The notes beneath the pieces are model-generated. The model was not told where the DNA came from, searched no databases, and saw nothing but the letters and a program-made list of their open reading frames with translations. The position numbers and the translations under genes are program-made. From JAPORY01 sp965215385 (GTDB lineage: Bacteria > Pseudomonadota > Alphaproteobacteria > Rhodobacterales > Rhodobacteraceae), in contig OZ244059.1 in assembly GCA_965215385.1 (NCBI GenBank), positions 1,674,001-1,738,000 on the forward strand: a DNA stretch of 64,000 nt. The letters are read 5' to 3'. This document shows, piece by piece, positions 19,551 to 29,970 of this stretch (its first letter is position 1; the number at the start of each line of letters is the position of its first letter).

Positions 19551-19948
19551 ACCAGCGGCGTCATGCCACCGGTCGTCAGTCCGCGGGTACTGTCGGCCGG
19601 GATGATCGCCGCACCGTTGCCCGACCGGCGATAACGTGACCGCTCAAACTCGACCGGTCCCAACATCGTCATCGCCTCGCCACGCGTGACCGCTACTCGA
19701 TGAGACGATTTCCCGGCGACCGTCAGCGACGGCCCGTGGTCGTCAAGAGCCGCAAACGCCGGCTGCAGCACCGCACGAGCGACGCCAAACATCAGATCCC
19801 GAACCGCGATATCGGCGGATAGACCAACGTCTTCGGCCAGATCGACAAACTTGTGACCCGCTGCCACCAGGCGTTGCTCGGGTGACGCGTCGCCGTCCAG
19901 TGGCGTTTTTGACTTGGCAAGATCGGTTGCGTGTGGCATGATCGACAT
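19547..19948 (-). CDS. ISKra4-like transposase orfA (copy 3)
   Basis: 133 aa, MSIMPHATDLAKSKTPLDGD to TTGGMTPLV, overlapping orfB by ATGA. The segment between LSADIA and VRDL that includes ALFRQ..LAAEPA in copies 1 and 2 is deleted in frame; copy 5 has the identical deletion, so copies 3 and 5 share a recent ancestor. Confidence 0.7.
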   Translation of the reverse strand: MSIMPHATDLAKSKTPLDGDASPEQRLVAAGHKFVDLAEDVGLSADIAVRDLMFGVARAVLQPAFAALDDHGPSLTVAGKSSHRVAVTRGEAMTMLGPVEFERSRYRRSGNGAAIIPADSTRGLTTGGMTPLV

Positions 19949-19964
19949 CAGAGTGCTCCTTTCT

Positions 19965-19982
19965 CGTCTTTGATCAAAGACG
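19965..19982. promoter_or_regulatory. leader palindrome of ISKra4-like copy 3
   Basis: CGTCTTTGATCAAAGACG, same position and sequence as in copies 2 and 5. Confidence 0.45.
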
Positions 19983-20192
19983 TTTAGGGTTAATTTTGGC
20001 GCACGCTACCACACCCGCCACAAAAGCAAATAGTCTTGGCTAAAACCGCCGAATCTGGAAAAATTTGGCGCGACAGAGTATTGTTTCGCGAAAGCCGGCG
20101 AAATCGGCGCGAGCCGTGAAATCCGATCTAAAATTATCTAGTAATATCAACGACTTCAAAAATTCGGCCGACACCATATGAGAACCACACCC

Positions 20193-20253
20193 TTCGCTTG
20201 GCATTGGTTGCATAAAAGCTCAATATATAGTACACCATACAAGATTCGCACCC
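20193..20253 (+). repeat. solitary inverted end of an ISKra4-like element
   Basis: 61 bp that are the reverse complement of the left end of the element (TTCGCTTGGCATTGG...AAGATTCGCACCC), directly joined to the right end of copy 3. It looks like the leftover of an earlier copy, or the product of an aberrant (adjacent-deletion) transposition by copy 3. Confidence 0.75.
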
Positions 20254-21238
20254 CGACCGTACCAAAGCCTTGCCAACCAACTGTTGTGAAGGAAAAAGGC
20301 ATTCACCTCTCCATGTTTATATGTTGCTGTACCGCAGATTCCGGTAAGACAGATAGGGATACCGACAAGCAAAATAGTTGCGAGATAGGTTGCAGAATTG
20401 GGTTGGCGTTCAAGAATATTGATCGAACCGTACAAACAGGCAACCCACAAAACAGCAAGAATGTTCCGTTTTGCCGAAAAGGGAAAGGATTGTATTGCAA
20501 CTGCAACTGGGGACGTTGAGGAGTTGTCTTGATACATTCTGCCAAACCGCCAATCAATTATGATTTTGTTACGCTAGTGACTTTACCATGGATTATGGGC
20601 GAACTTTCATTCGCCCCTTACATGAAATGTACCACCGATTCATCACTGACGTGCAACAATAGGCATTTTTTCACCCGCCTTGAGTGTTCTTCTGAACCGG
20701 TGAGCAGACGCCGGGTGTTGCACTTCATTGTTGAAAGCGGGGTTACAAAACCGTTGATGGCACGGCGAAAGCCCCAAAGATTACGCGGCAAAATCGGGAT
20801 ATTTTACCTTCCCTCCCCGCACTCGGACGGCCAATATTCGTGTTAAAACCGACACCGACTCCTTCAATTATGAATGCGGTGAATATCTTAAGGTGAGCAT
20901 TGACCAAGTGGGCATAAGATACCCTGGCGACGAACACTTTACTAACCGACCATTAAGCGAAGATCGCAGTTGCTGGATGTGGCTGGGCAAAGTTTCGTAT
21001 GAGATAACAGCAAAAATTGAAAACGGCATTCAACTTCATCCTCGCCAAATTTGGAATTATCGAATGTGCGGAGCACGCCCCTACTAGCTGATCTTGCGAT
21101 AGGACGGCGACGGACGTTCAATCGCTTCGATACGCCAATAGTGACTTTAGCATCTACGTGACGCTGCAAATTCCAGCCAACGGTATCGCTGTGCTTCAAG
21201 AGCACTAATGGCACACCTAACCCCAAGAATCGCGTGTG
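20254..21238. other. gene-poor region with an IS30-derived MITE
   Basis: Apart from the MITE at 20633-20741 no gene is convincing. Short frames at 20529-20846 and 20893-21087 have no recognisable content. It may contain decayed sequence upstream of or belonging to lost genes. Confidence 0.4.
20633..20741. mobile_element. 109-bp MITE derived from the IS30 element
   Basis: Starts CACCGATTCATCACTGACGT and ends with GTTGCACTTCATTGTTGAAA, matching the 26-bp terminal repeats of the IS30 at 13449-15123. The internal 55 bp (AATAGG.ATTTTTTCACCCGCC...GAGCAGACGCCGG) is nearly identical to the left interior of that IS30. It is an internal-deletion derivative that the IS30 transposase could mobilise. Confidence 0.7.
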
Positions 21239-22177
21239 TCAGTCCTCCCGCTTATCTTGATTGCGGCTTTCAGGCGTTGCCCTGAACAGCATTGCGACCT
21301 GCTGTTCTCGGTCAACGGGATAAACCTTTTCCGATAGCGGTTTTAGTTCAGCAAACGACGTTCGGCGCCAAAAGAATGTAGCCACAAAAACGACTGTCAG
21401 CAACAATATGATCGTCGGTGCCGGTGCGCTGTCGATGAAGAAACTCAGATAGATTCCAAGAAATGTTGCGAACAAACACACCACGACCGCGACCCACAAC
21501 ATATGATGGAACTGCCGCACCAACAAAAATGCAATGGCACCAGGCGCGATCAAAAGCCCAATCGCCAAGATTATTCCGACGGCAGATAGTGTCGCAACTA
21601 CGGTCAACGACAAGATCGCAAGCAAGCCAAAATGTATCAACGGCAAGGGTAAACCGCAGAGGCGAGCTTGCGCCGAATCAAAACAATAGAGAAAAATATC
21701 CCTCCATTTGGCGATCAGAATGGCGCAAACTACGAGCGAAATCAGACCCGACAAGACAAGATCACTCTGATCAAGACCCAAGATGTTGCCGAACAAGATA
21801 TGATCAATATGGATGTCGCTCGGAAACACCACCAAGAGAATCAACCCAATTCCAAACATGCCAGAGAATACAACTCCCATGATGGTATCTCGCTTCACGC
21901 GACTATTCTCACTGAGATAACTCGTCACAATAGCGCAGGTCATGCCCGCAACGAATGCGCCGATTATGATCGACAAGCCTAATGCATAAGCAAGTACAAC
22001 ACCCGGCAACACGGCGTGACTGACGGCATCGCCCATGAGTGCCCAGCCCTTCAGCACCAGGAAACACGATAACAGTGCGGCGGGCACAGAGATTATAGCC
22101 GCTACCAAAAAAGCTTTCTGCATGAAGGCAAATTGAAAGGGCAGCAAAAACACGTCAGGGCTCATGCTTAATCTCAT
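21239..22177 (-). CDS. sitD: Mn/Fe ABC transporter permease (SitD-like)
   Basis: 312 aa with eight to nine hydrophobic segments, ABC-3 family. GWALMGDAVSHAVLPGVVLA (residues 45-64) is the conserved cytoplasmic loop of metal-type permeases. It overlaps the upstream permease gene by 23 bases, and an internal ATG three codons in is an alternative start. With the two genes upstream it forms a metal importer of the SitABCD/MntABC class; metal choice cannot be read from the sequence. Frame intact. Confidence 0.85.
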   Translation of the reverse strand: MRLSMSPDVFLLPFQFAFMQKAFLVAAIISVPAALLSCFLVLKGWALMGDAVSHAVLPGVVLAYALGLSIIIGAFVAGMTCAIVTSYLSENSRVKRDTIMGVVFSGMFGIGLILLVVFPSDIHIDHILFGNILGLDQSDLVLSGLISLVVCAILIAKWRDIFLYCFDSAQARLCGLPLPLIHFGLLAILSLTVVATLSAVGIILAIGLLIAPGAIAFLLVRQFHHMLWVAVVVCLFATFLGIYLSFFIDSAPAPTIILLLTVVFVATFFWRRTSFAELKPLSEKVYPVDREQQVAMLFRATPESRNQDKRED

Positions 22178-23027
22178 AGCGCATAAAATTTCTTCTCACT
22201 TTGATCTTGGTGGCAATCAGACCGTGCTTCGGTGCAAAAACAAACGCCAACAAAAAACTTGCAAACTGCAGTGTAACAATGATTCCGCCTGTAGCTCCAT
22301 TGACAAAATAGCTCAGATAGGCTCCGAAAAACGCTGTTAGGGTGCCAACAGCAATAGAAATCAATAGCAGGCGCGGAAATCTGTCGCTCAGCAAGTAGGC
22401 CGTTGCCCCTGGTGTGACCACCATCGCAATGACAAGAAAGGCGCCGACAGTTTGCATCGCCGCGACAACCGAAGCCGAGAGAAGTATGAAAAAAACGGCT
22501 TTCAATAATCTTGGACGAATCCCAACCGTTCGCGCATAGTCTTCGTCAAAAAAGGTCAGCATTAAATCTTTCCACTTGGCCGTCAAAATAGCCAGTGAGA
22601 TCAGCCCGATGATGGCTACTTGCACAATAGCCGTGGGGGCAATTGCCAGTATGTTGCCCATGATTATCGTTTCAACTGAAACCGACACCGGATTAAGGGA
22701 AACGATAAATAAGCCTAAGCCAAAAAACGATGTAAAAATAAGCCCGACAATTACATCAACCTTGAGCCCAGAACGCTCCGATAGAAAGAGCATCGCCGCG
22801 GCTGCCAGTCCCCCAGAAAGGAATGCGCCAAGCGCAAATGGTAGCCCGACAATGTAGGCTCCTGCGACCCCAGGAACCACCGAATGCGCGAGCGCATCGC
22901 CGATTAAAGACCAGCCCTTGAGCATCAAGTAGGCACTTAAGAATGCACAGACACCGCCAACAAGTGCCGACACCCATAACGCGTTCACCATATACGAGTA
23001 GGCAAATGGCTCAAGCACGGCAATCAC
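22155..23027 (-). CDS. sitC: Mn/Fe ABC transporter permease (SitC-like)
   Basis: 290 aa, ABC-3 family, about eight TM segments. GWSLIGDALAHSVVPGVAGA (residues 39-58) parallels the loop in the second permease. Starts four bases inside the ATPase gene (overlap 23024-23027). Two permeases of this class normally pair as the membrane channel of the importer. Confidence 0.85.
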   Translation of the reverse strand: MIAVLEPFAYSYMVNALWVSALVGGVCAFLSAYLMLKGWSLIGDALAHSVVPGVAGAYIVGLPFALGAFLSGGLAAAAMLFLSERSGLKVDVIVGLIFTSFFGLGLFIVSLNPVSVSVETIIMGNILAIAPTAIVQVAIIGLISLAILTAKWKDLMLTFFDEDYARTVGIRPRLLKAVFFILLSASVVAAMQTVGAFLVIAMVVTPGATAYLLSDRFPRLLLISIAVGTLTAFFGAYLSYFVNGATGGIIVTLQFASFLLAFVFAPKHGLIATKIKVRRNFMRYEIKHEP

Positions 23028-23917
23028 TTGTCCCCGTCTTGTGTTTGCGTTTTATTGCCGTATTGCACAAACGGCCGCTCGTCATCGGTGAGAATAGTAA
23101 CCGCACGCGCATCTTCGTCGTCATGCAAATCTGGACCGCGCAGAGTAAAGTTCCGCAACACCCCGCCAAAGGCGAACTCGAGATTTGTCTGCGTAAATAC
23201 TTCTTCGGTCAAACCATACGCGAGGACTGTGTTTTTGACTAATACCGTACGATCACAAAACTCCGGCACCGACCCTAGATTATGCGTCGAGACAAGCATG
23301 ATTTTTTGCGTCTGACGCAGTTCGTGCAATAGCATCACTATCTGTTCCTCAGTTTTCACATCAATGCCGGTGAAGGGCTCATCAAGCAAAATGACCTCGC
23401 TGTCTTGCGCCAATGCCCGCGCCAGAAAGACCCGCTTGCGTTGCCCGCCCGATAGTTCTCCGATCTGTCGCTTGCGATAATCGCCCATCCCGACGCGATC
23501 AAGTGCTGACCGGACCGCCTCAACGTCGACGGCTCGAGGGATACGTAAGAACCCCATATGACCATATCGCCCCATCATGACGACGTCATCAACAAGGACC
23601 GGAAATGCCCAGTCAACTTCCTCAGACTGTGGAACATAGGAGACTAAATTTCGGTGCAGAGCCTCTTCAATATTGTGCCCCATGATCGCAATTCTGCCGG
23701 CCGAAATCGGCACCAAGCCCATCATGGCCTTAAAAAGTGTAGACTTTCCGGCACCATTGATGCCGACCAAAGCCGTTACTGTACCGCCCGGAACATTGAA
23801 TGTAACATCAGAGAGAGCTGTGTGCCCGTTGCGGTAGGTCACCGTTAGGTCCTGAACACTGATGCCAGAACGCCTATCGCTACTTGCACCCGTCACGACA
23901 TGTTTCCTCAGCGTCAC
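23024..23917 (-). CDS. sitB: Mn/Fe ABC transporter ATPase (SitB-like)
   Basis: 297 aa. Walker A GINGAGKST at residues 52-60, Q-loop VPQSEEVDW, signature LSGGQRKRVFLARALA, Walker B VILLDEPFTG, H-loop VSTHNLG. First gene of the remaining operon. The substrate-binding protein gene (sitA) that should precede it is missing: only about 190 bp separate the start from a transposon fragment, so the operon was probably truncated. Without a binding protein in trans the importer would not work. Confidence 0.85.
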   Translation of the reverse strand: MTLRKHVVTGASSDRRSGISVQDLTVTYRNGHTALSDVTFNVPGGTVTALVGINGAGKSTLFKAMMGLVPISAGRIAIMGHNIEEALHRNLVSYVPQSEEVDWAFPVLVDDVVMMGRYGHMGFLRIPRAVDVEAVRSALDRVGMGDYRKRQIGELSGGQRKRVFLARALAQDSEVILLDEPFTGIDVKTEEQIVMLLHELRQTQKIMLVSTHNLGSVPEFCDRTVLVKNTVLAYGLTEEVFTQTNLEFAFGGVLRNFTLRGPDLHDDEDARAVTILTDDERPFVQYGNKTQTQDGDK

Positions 23918-24111
23918 TTATTAACCCCGTGATGCCCGTCGATAACTCGCCCATTCCTTGCCACGCGAACTCAGTGGCATCAATCAACTGCCCTACAGGA
24001 CACTAATATGACGGTCTCTTGAACTCACTGAACCGCTCTAAGCAGGCCGTCAACGACGGTTTGCGCCGTGACCTCTAGCAGTTGAGCATAGCTTGGAACA
24101 GCACCGTCAGG

Positions 24112-24372
24112 AAGGTCTCAGTAACTTGAATTACCCGCACGACGCCAAGTCGCGAGACCCGCCAACCACAACGATGTCGTAGTTCGTGGTCTCGGTTAGC
24201 CGGATTGGTCGGGTTCCTCCCGTCGAAACGACAGCCTCTACCAGGAACCCAGAAGCTCTGGGAAAGCGTAAGGATACTCAATGAGAGTATCGCGACCGTC
24301 CGAGCCTATCAAGCATCCAGAGCAACCCGGGGTAAATTAAATTGAAGGAATTAAGTACGTTAGATTGATAGG
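24112..24372 (+). mobile_element. terminal fragment of an IS4/Tn5-DruA element
   Basis: Diverged match to the 3' non-coding end of copy B (13225-13444 plus 15127-15162): TCGTAGTTCGTGGTCTCGGT, GAAGCTCTGGGAAAGCGT, GGATACTCAATGAGAGTAT and the terminal TTAGATTGATAGG at 24360-24372. It lacks any coding part. It lies where the metal-binding protein gene of the sit operon would be expected. Confidence 0.65.
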
Positions 24373-25043
24373 AACCGCGGCAGTCCCGCCGTTGAGGCCA
24401 TCGACCTGCTCCTGGGTTTCTGCGCTGTCTTGGTGCGCGATTGCTGGCAAACCGACTTCAAATATCGGCATTGCAAGCATCAACTGTGCGACGTGCACCT
24501 TGATCGCGAACGCAAAAGCGTTATCAAGAGCAACAACTGGCGATGGGCCAAGCACATGCGAAAACTATTGCAGGTCGCGCATCAACGGGCGCAGTCCGGT
24601 CCGCTGTCGATGCCCGAGTATCAGCGCCTCGCCCGCTGCTATGTGAAAATACTCGACCAGGGGCGGCCGGAAAGGCCGAAGGAAACCGAACGGGCGAAAG
24701 GACAACGCGGACGGCTCGCCCGCTCCGATGCCCTAAACCGGCTCGAACGCTTCGCGGCTTACCGCAAGAATACCCTGCGCTTCACCCGACGCGCCGAGGT
24801 GCCCTTTACCAAAAATCGTGCGGAACCAGACCGGCGCCTAGACAAAGTCAAGCAAAATGTCGCTGGATGCTTCCGTACCGTGACGTTCGCACAAAACTAT
24901 TGTCGCATCAGCAGCTATCTGAAACCCTAGCCAATCTCGGCTACAATTCGCTCGTCGCCCTCTCCTACGTCCTCAAGGGAAAAGCCGTAAAAACTCTCAA
25001 GAAACACGCTAGCCTCGATTCCCAACTAGAAGAATCTATATGA
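24373..25043 (+). pseudogene. IS66-family transposase, C-terminal fragment
   Basis: VEAIDLLLGFCAVLVRDCW, then CKHQLCDVHLDRERK and the diagnostic VPFTKNRAEPDRRLDKVKQN with VAGCFRT match the C-terminal half of DDE_Tnp_IS66 proteins, including the Glu in NRAE. A frameshift near 24925 moves the tail (NLGYNSLVALSYVLKGK) to another frame that ends at 25043. The 5' half of the element is missing. Confidence 0.7.
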
Positions 25044-25440
25044 ATTACTGGAGCGGAAAAAGCCAGTAATTTTGATCTCGTCCCGCATTCCAGATCGTTT
25101 TGCCCCAATCTGATGGCAAAATTGCGGTTTTCCGCCAGCGGCATCGAGCCCTAAATCATTGCCACTAGCGTTTTGGTCACCATTTGTCACATGGCTATTA
25201 TGACCTAGCACTTGGATTACAGGCGCGGTGAAGCCGCGACCACTGTGCCCAACATCCACGGCTCTTCCCGCCAATACCGCATATTTGCTACTGTTGTGCC
25301 TCCACAATACAAAGATATGTGGATATTAGACGATTTTGTTTTGATGAGCATTGTCAACACCTATATTATGTACTAAAGTGGCAATTGGTATCCAAAACGC
25401 TAATTGCAATAACTCCTATCGCTGACTCTTCCTGAACCCG
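25044..25440. other. no gene seen
   Basis: AT-rich stretch between two transposase remnants; no coding frame, hairpin or terminal repeat could be assigned. Confidence 0.4.
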
Positions 25441-27154
25441 CAAGGGCCGATGCAGACACAGTATGAGGCTCTCAGAGCCCATTTCGTCGAGGGCCAGCCC
25501 GAAGAGACCGTCGCCGAACGCTATGGGTACAGTGTCGGCAGCTTTCGAAACCTTTGTAGCCAGGTCCGAAAAAAAAATCGAATGTGTCTGACTTCTTTGC
25601 GGCGCGGAAGCCAGGACCAACAGCGAAATCCGATGACCCGCTACGACAACGGCGCGAACAACGCATTTTAGAACGCCGCCGCGCCGCTCTCGGTCAAAGA
25701 TCTCAGTCAGAAGCTCACCGAAGAAGGATGACCAACCGGAACAACGATGGTGCAGCGCACCCTACAAAAACACGGTATTCCCAAACTCCGCCGACGCTCG
25801 CCAGGCAAACGTGACAACGCCCTAAAGCCGATAATGGCCGCAACTGCCGATGTTTGAAAGTTGCGCCTTAAGCTCCATTCATTTCGGACCGAGTCTGGTG
25901 GCTTGTTCTTGTTTGTACCCGATCTCATCCGGCTCAATCTTGATCGCATTGTAGCCGACAGTGGGCATCCCGCTAGCAAGATGCTCCCCGCCACCCACCT
26001 CATGCGGGCACTGTTAGCATTAAAACTCTGGGGGATTGGACGCCCGCCGCACCTGATGTCCGATATTCTCGATCCGGGAATGGCCGTATTTGCGGGATTG
26101 AATGTCTTTCCGAAGCGATCAAGCTTGACCGAATCCGCAGGGCGTGTGGATCCCAAATGCTGTACCAGCCTGATGGATTGCTGGTATCGTGCGTTGAATG
26201 GGCTAGAAACCGACCTCGGGCGACGGTTCTTTCGACCTCGACTTCCATCCCATTCCTTGGCACGGTCAAGAGCCGGAAACGCCCATAGAGAAGCACTATG
26301 TGTCAAACCGCAGTCGTCGTCAAAACGGTATCCTCGCCTTTCTGGCACGGGATGCTGAGGCCGGCTGACTGGTCTATGCCAATACTCGGGTTCGTAAAGC
26401 CGATCAAAATGATGCGATCTTGCGGTTCATGGAGTTTTGGCCAGAACGGAATGCCGCCCCACCCCGAGAATTGGTGTTCGACTCACGCCTCACCACCCAC
26501 GCCAACCTGTGGCAGATCAACCAGCGCGGGGTTGATTACTTAACCTTGCGCAAGCGTTCAGCCACGCTGCTGGCGAACCTAGCCGCGGTGCCACTGAGCG
26601 AGTGGCAACACGTTCGTCTGAATAATGTGGGACGCATCTACCGAACGCCACGGGTGCTGGATCAAGACATACGAATTTCCAATTGTCCCCAAGCCCTTCG
26701 GCAATTGGCGATTCGGGACCTCGGTCACGAAAAACCAACGCTACTGCTCACCAACCAACAAACCACGTCCGTCAGCCAATTGGTTGATCGGTATGCGCGT
26801 CGTATGGTGATTGAAAATGCCATCGCCGACGCCATCGACTTCTTTCATATGGATGCAGTATCGGCTTCCGTGCCTATAAAAGTTGACTTGGATCGGCAAC
26901 TCACCCTGATTTCCGGTAATCTTTACCGCCTCATGGCTGTCCGCTTGGGAAATGGCAAGCAAAATGCGAAATCACGGACGCGATTTCGCGATTGCATCAA
27001 AGCCCCAGCCGATGTCACCATCAGCGAGGTTCGGATTGTCGTTCGCCTCGGACGAGGCGCCAATAATCCTTTCTTGCTCAACGCCGATTATAATCGTAAC
27101 AATATCGCTGTGCCTTGGCTGCAGAATGATCGCCTGCAGGTCGATTTTCTTTGA
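25441..27154 (+). pseudogene. decayed DDE transposase, unclassified family
   Basis: The N-terminal helix-turn-helix region (QTQYEALRAHFVEGQPEETV, AERYGYSVGSFRNLC) is followed by several frame changes (25560-25860), then FRTESGGLFLFVPDLIRLNL, MRALLALKLWGIGRPPH and, from 26420, a clean frame with LRFMEFWPERNAAPPRELVF, LTTHANLWQINQRGVDYLTL, LGHEKPTLLLTNQ and RRMVIENAIADAIDFFHMDA. This block order is that of a widespread, poorly classified DDE transposase family of about 550 residues. At least four frameshifts make it non-functional. Confidence 0.6.
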
Positions 27155-27391
27155 CACTCACACATCATCGGAATTACTCCGTTGGGAATCGAGGCTAGCG
27201 AGATATACGACCTACATTAAATCTTGGGGGATGTAGTTACCTCTGAGGTTTCGTTACAGCCCCAATGCCTTGAGCCATAACACGGAGGCGCGTTTTTCTG
27301 GTTCTGTGATGGGGACAACCTCGCTTGCGACGGCGCCCTTATGTCGGAGACCGCATCTTCGACTCAGGTCAAGTATACTTGCCTATACAGA

Positions 27392-27421
27392 AAGCAAAGG
27401 CCGACCATAATGGCCGGCCCT
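27392..27421 (-). terminator. Rho-independent terminator of the minus-strand DUF4214 gene
   Basis: On the minus strand GGCCGGCCATTATGGTCGGC closes into a stem and is followed by TTTGCTTTC. It sits 33 bases past the stop of the gene ending at 27454. Confidence 0.7.
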
Positions 27422-27453
27422 ACTTTTTGCCGATAGTCTTTGGTCGTGATTAG

Positions 27454-29560
27454 CTACGCTGAATCAGCAATGATGTTTTCGGCCGCAAATGTAGTACCAC
27501 TCGCTAGAGTAATGTCAATTGCGTCGTCGATTCGACCATCTCCGTCGAAGTCGACGTACAGAGTTCTCGCTGTAGCTGAACCATTCGAAGTTTGAACCAG
27601 CAAGTATGTCAACTCTTTTTCGTCAACTTCCGAATTAAAGTCGGACAATGTGTCAGATGCGTCGAACTCTCTATACAAATAGTTACCCTCGCCCTCACTA
27701 TAGGCCTTGGCAGCCACATGCATTTTGATTTTATCGCCGCTTTGAAAATCCGTGATCGCATCTCGCTGCGATACCTTATAAGGACTGTCGCTCATGGCAA
27801 AAACGAAAGTATCATCACCCGCTCCACCAGTAAGCATGTCCTTACCAGCGCCACCAGTTATCGTGTCGTTACCCGCTCCACCAGAAATGGTGTCGTTACC
27901 CGCTCCACCAGAAATGGTGTCTGCGCCACTGCCACCAGTAAGAATATCGTTGCCAGCATTTCCTTCAAGATTGACAACTCTAGCACCGGAGGCTACGAAA
28001 TAGTCGTCACCTGCACCGCCCAAAAACTTCAAAGCGGGTTCATTATCGGATTTATCCGAAGGCACTATGACTGTCTCGTCGAGTCGTGGGGTGGTCTGAT
28101 CATAAGCTTCTGGATCACCTTCTTCGCGTGCTGAACTTGTGCCTGCCTCGAAAGCTACTTCCTCATCCCCAGCAAGGCCATCCCCAAAGTTGCCTGTGAA
28201 ATTGGTAAAGAGCATGTTCACGGTCGCCTTAGACGCGTCAATCATTTCGAGATTATCATCCACCTCGCGTAAGTGAACGACCAGGTATTCACCCGTTTCG
28301 GTATCTCCTTCCAATCCGCCGACGTCCAAAGTCTTCAACTTCGACACGCCCGCTAGGTCAATTGCTATGGCAACGTCCTCGTTTCTAATTTGAACTGGCA
28401 CTGGAGGAGTGGCCGCGTCATCTTCAGTATTTAAATCAATTTCCCTGACATACGGATTGTAACCAGCGAATGACCCCCCAATTGTTGCAGTGGTGACCGC
28501 TGAACCTTCGAGTGCTATGTGAACAGGATTTACGCCAGTCCTTTGCACGGCTTCGAGAACGACTTGCAATGAGGTTACGTCGCCTCCCGATGCCGCCGAG
28601 ACTTCCACGCCATTGGCAGAAAATTGAGTATCTAGAAAACCTGCGATGACGCCTTGCGATATCTCAACATTCTGAGCCATACCGTCGATTTGCCAAAGCT
28701 GCTTGATTTCGCCAAATCTACCAGCGGAGAGATCTATAATCTTGGAGTTATCGTTTTCGTAGTCGATATTAACAACTTCTATACCGTCTAACTCGACTCT
28801 TGGGGCACGAACCTCTCCAGAGACTAAGATGTTGAGTTCATCCATATCTCCATCACCGCCATCAATTTCGTCACCCGGGTTAAGGGTAGATTCTCTTCTG
28901 CTCGTGAACAATTCGGCATAAAATTGATCACCGTCCGCCGCAGTTCCGCTCAGCTTATCTCTCCCCTCCGTCAGGTCTACCTTCACAGCTTCAGGCGGCG
29001 GAGGCGGCGGGTCAATCACTTCGCTAATCTCAGCCTTCCAACCGCCTTCTCCAGCGGCTGTGGAAGAAGCATCAACGTTCGCAATGATCCCAGCTGAGGC
29101 TTCTTTTATTTGGTTGTTCCACTGGATCCCCGCAGTCACTACCTGAGATGTAAAGTCTTTTGCGGCAGCTACTCTATTAGTTAATACGGTTAGATCTTTA
29201 GCCGTATCGTTGTCCTGAGCCCCGTTTGCGATGTCCATAATGAACGCGGCCACAGTTGACTCACCGCTTTCAAGCCGAGCCTTCCAAAAATTGCTACCCG
29301 CTTCCTCAGCATCCCGGCCGAATAAATTCTGATAAATTGAATTCACAAAGCCTGTGGTAGAGTCCGTTGCCAGACCGATCTCAGACAAGAGCAGATACGG
29401 GTATTTGGCCTTCGCCTCGACTGAGTTAGCGAACTCTGCGGCGAACTGTTCAATAGTCTCGCCAGCGTTCAGCTTAGCTTTGTAAGGCCAAGCCCTCGGG
29501 ATCTGGGGCTCGCCCAAGATACCCGACATACAATTGGATGATCTTATCTAATTGTTCCAT
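27454..29560 (-). pseudogene. DUF4214 + RTX-repeat secreted protein, N-terminal frameshift
   Basis: The natural start is ATG at 29560 (MEQLDKIIQLYVGYLGRAPD), but two bases are missing near 29488, so that frame stops after about 30 codons; a 691-codon frame is open from 29529. Domains: DUF4214 repeats (about 20-160), a long beta-rich middle, then RTX nonapeptides of the GGAGNDTISGGAGNDTITGG type (minus strand of 27790-27960) that bind calcium, and a C-terminal domain typical of type I secretion substrates. Likely surface or S-layer-like role. The first roughly 500 bp are near-identical, in inverted orientation, to the gene at 29971. Confidence 0.7.
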
Positions 29561-29970
29561 AGTGTTACATAGCCTTTCGTTTCTTTATGTTTTGCTCCAT
29601 CCGAAGGTATTGCCTGCTCTGAAAAATTTCAACCCTTTTCTTGGCATTGAGAAGGTTGCTATTACTCTACATCTCCTCAACAAACGTCCCACCTTTTTGA
29701 ATTAGGGCGGCGACTTTCGAAATACTGCTACGCCAAATTACCAGCGTCAGCAAAAGGGTTGTAACTCAAAACTAAGCTAAATTCACATTGCAAGCTGTCT
29801 TCTCGAACCATCAACACTCTGAAACGGGGAACATCAACAGCTTGTACAGTAAATTCCATACCTATTGTGTCATTTTTGTTGCACTCATGTTGCGTGCGCT
29901 AAATTCAAAACCTGTGAGCAGCGATGTATAACGCAAAACGGTTGAAAATAGCGGGAATCAGATCATCCAA
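29561..29970. other. divergent intergenic region of the two DUF4214 genes
   Basis: About 410 bp, AT-rich, between two divergent, near-identical 5' gene ends; it must hold both promoters. No gene seen. The rightward gene lacks the ATGGAACAATTAGA start segment that the leftward gene has. Confidence 0.5.

Larger units (their letters stand above)
18434..20192 (-). mobile_element. ISKra4-like element, copy 3
   Basis: Ends as in the other copies (GGGTGCGAATCTTGTATGG at 18434; CCATATGAGAACCACACCC ending 20192). No 8-bp target duplication: the right end abuts an inverted 61-bp fragment of the element's own left end (20193-20253). Both the internal repeat expansion at 18904 and the orfA deletion are inside this copy. 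Confidence 0.85.

Noticed and set aside
27794..28003. Proline-rich repeat frame on the plus strand
   Set aside because: It is the antisense reading of the RTX nonapeptide repeats of the minus-strand DUF4214 gene.
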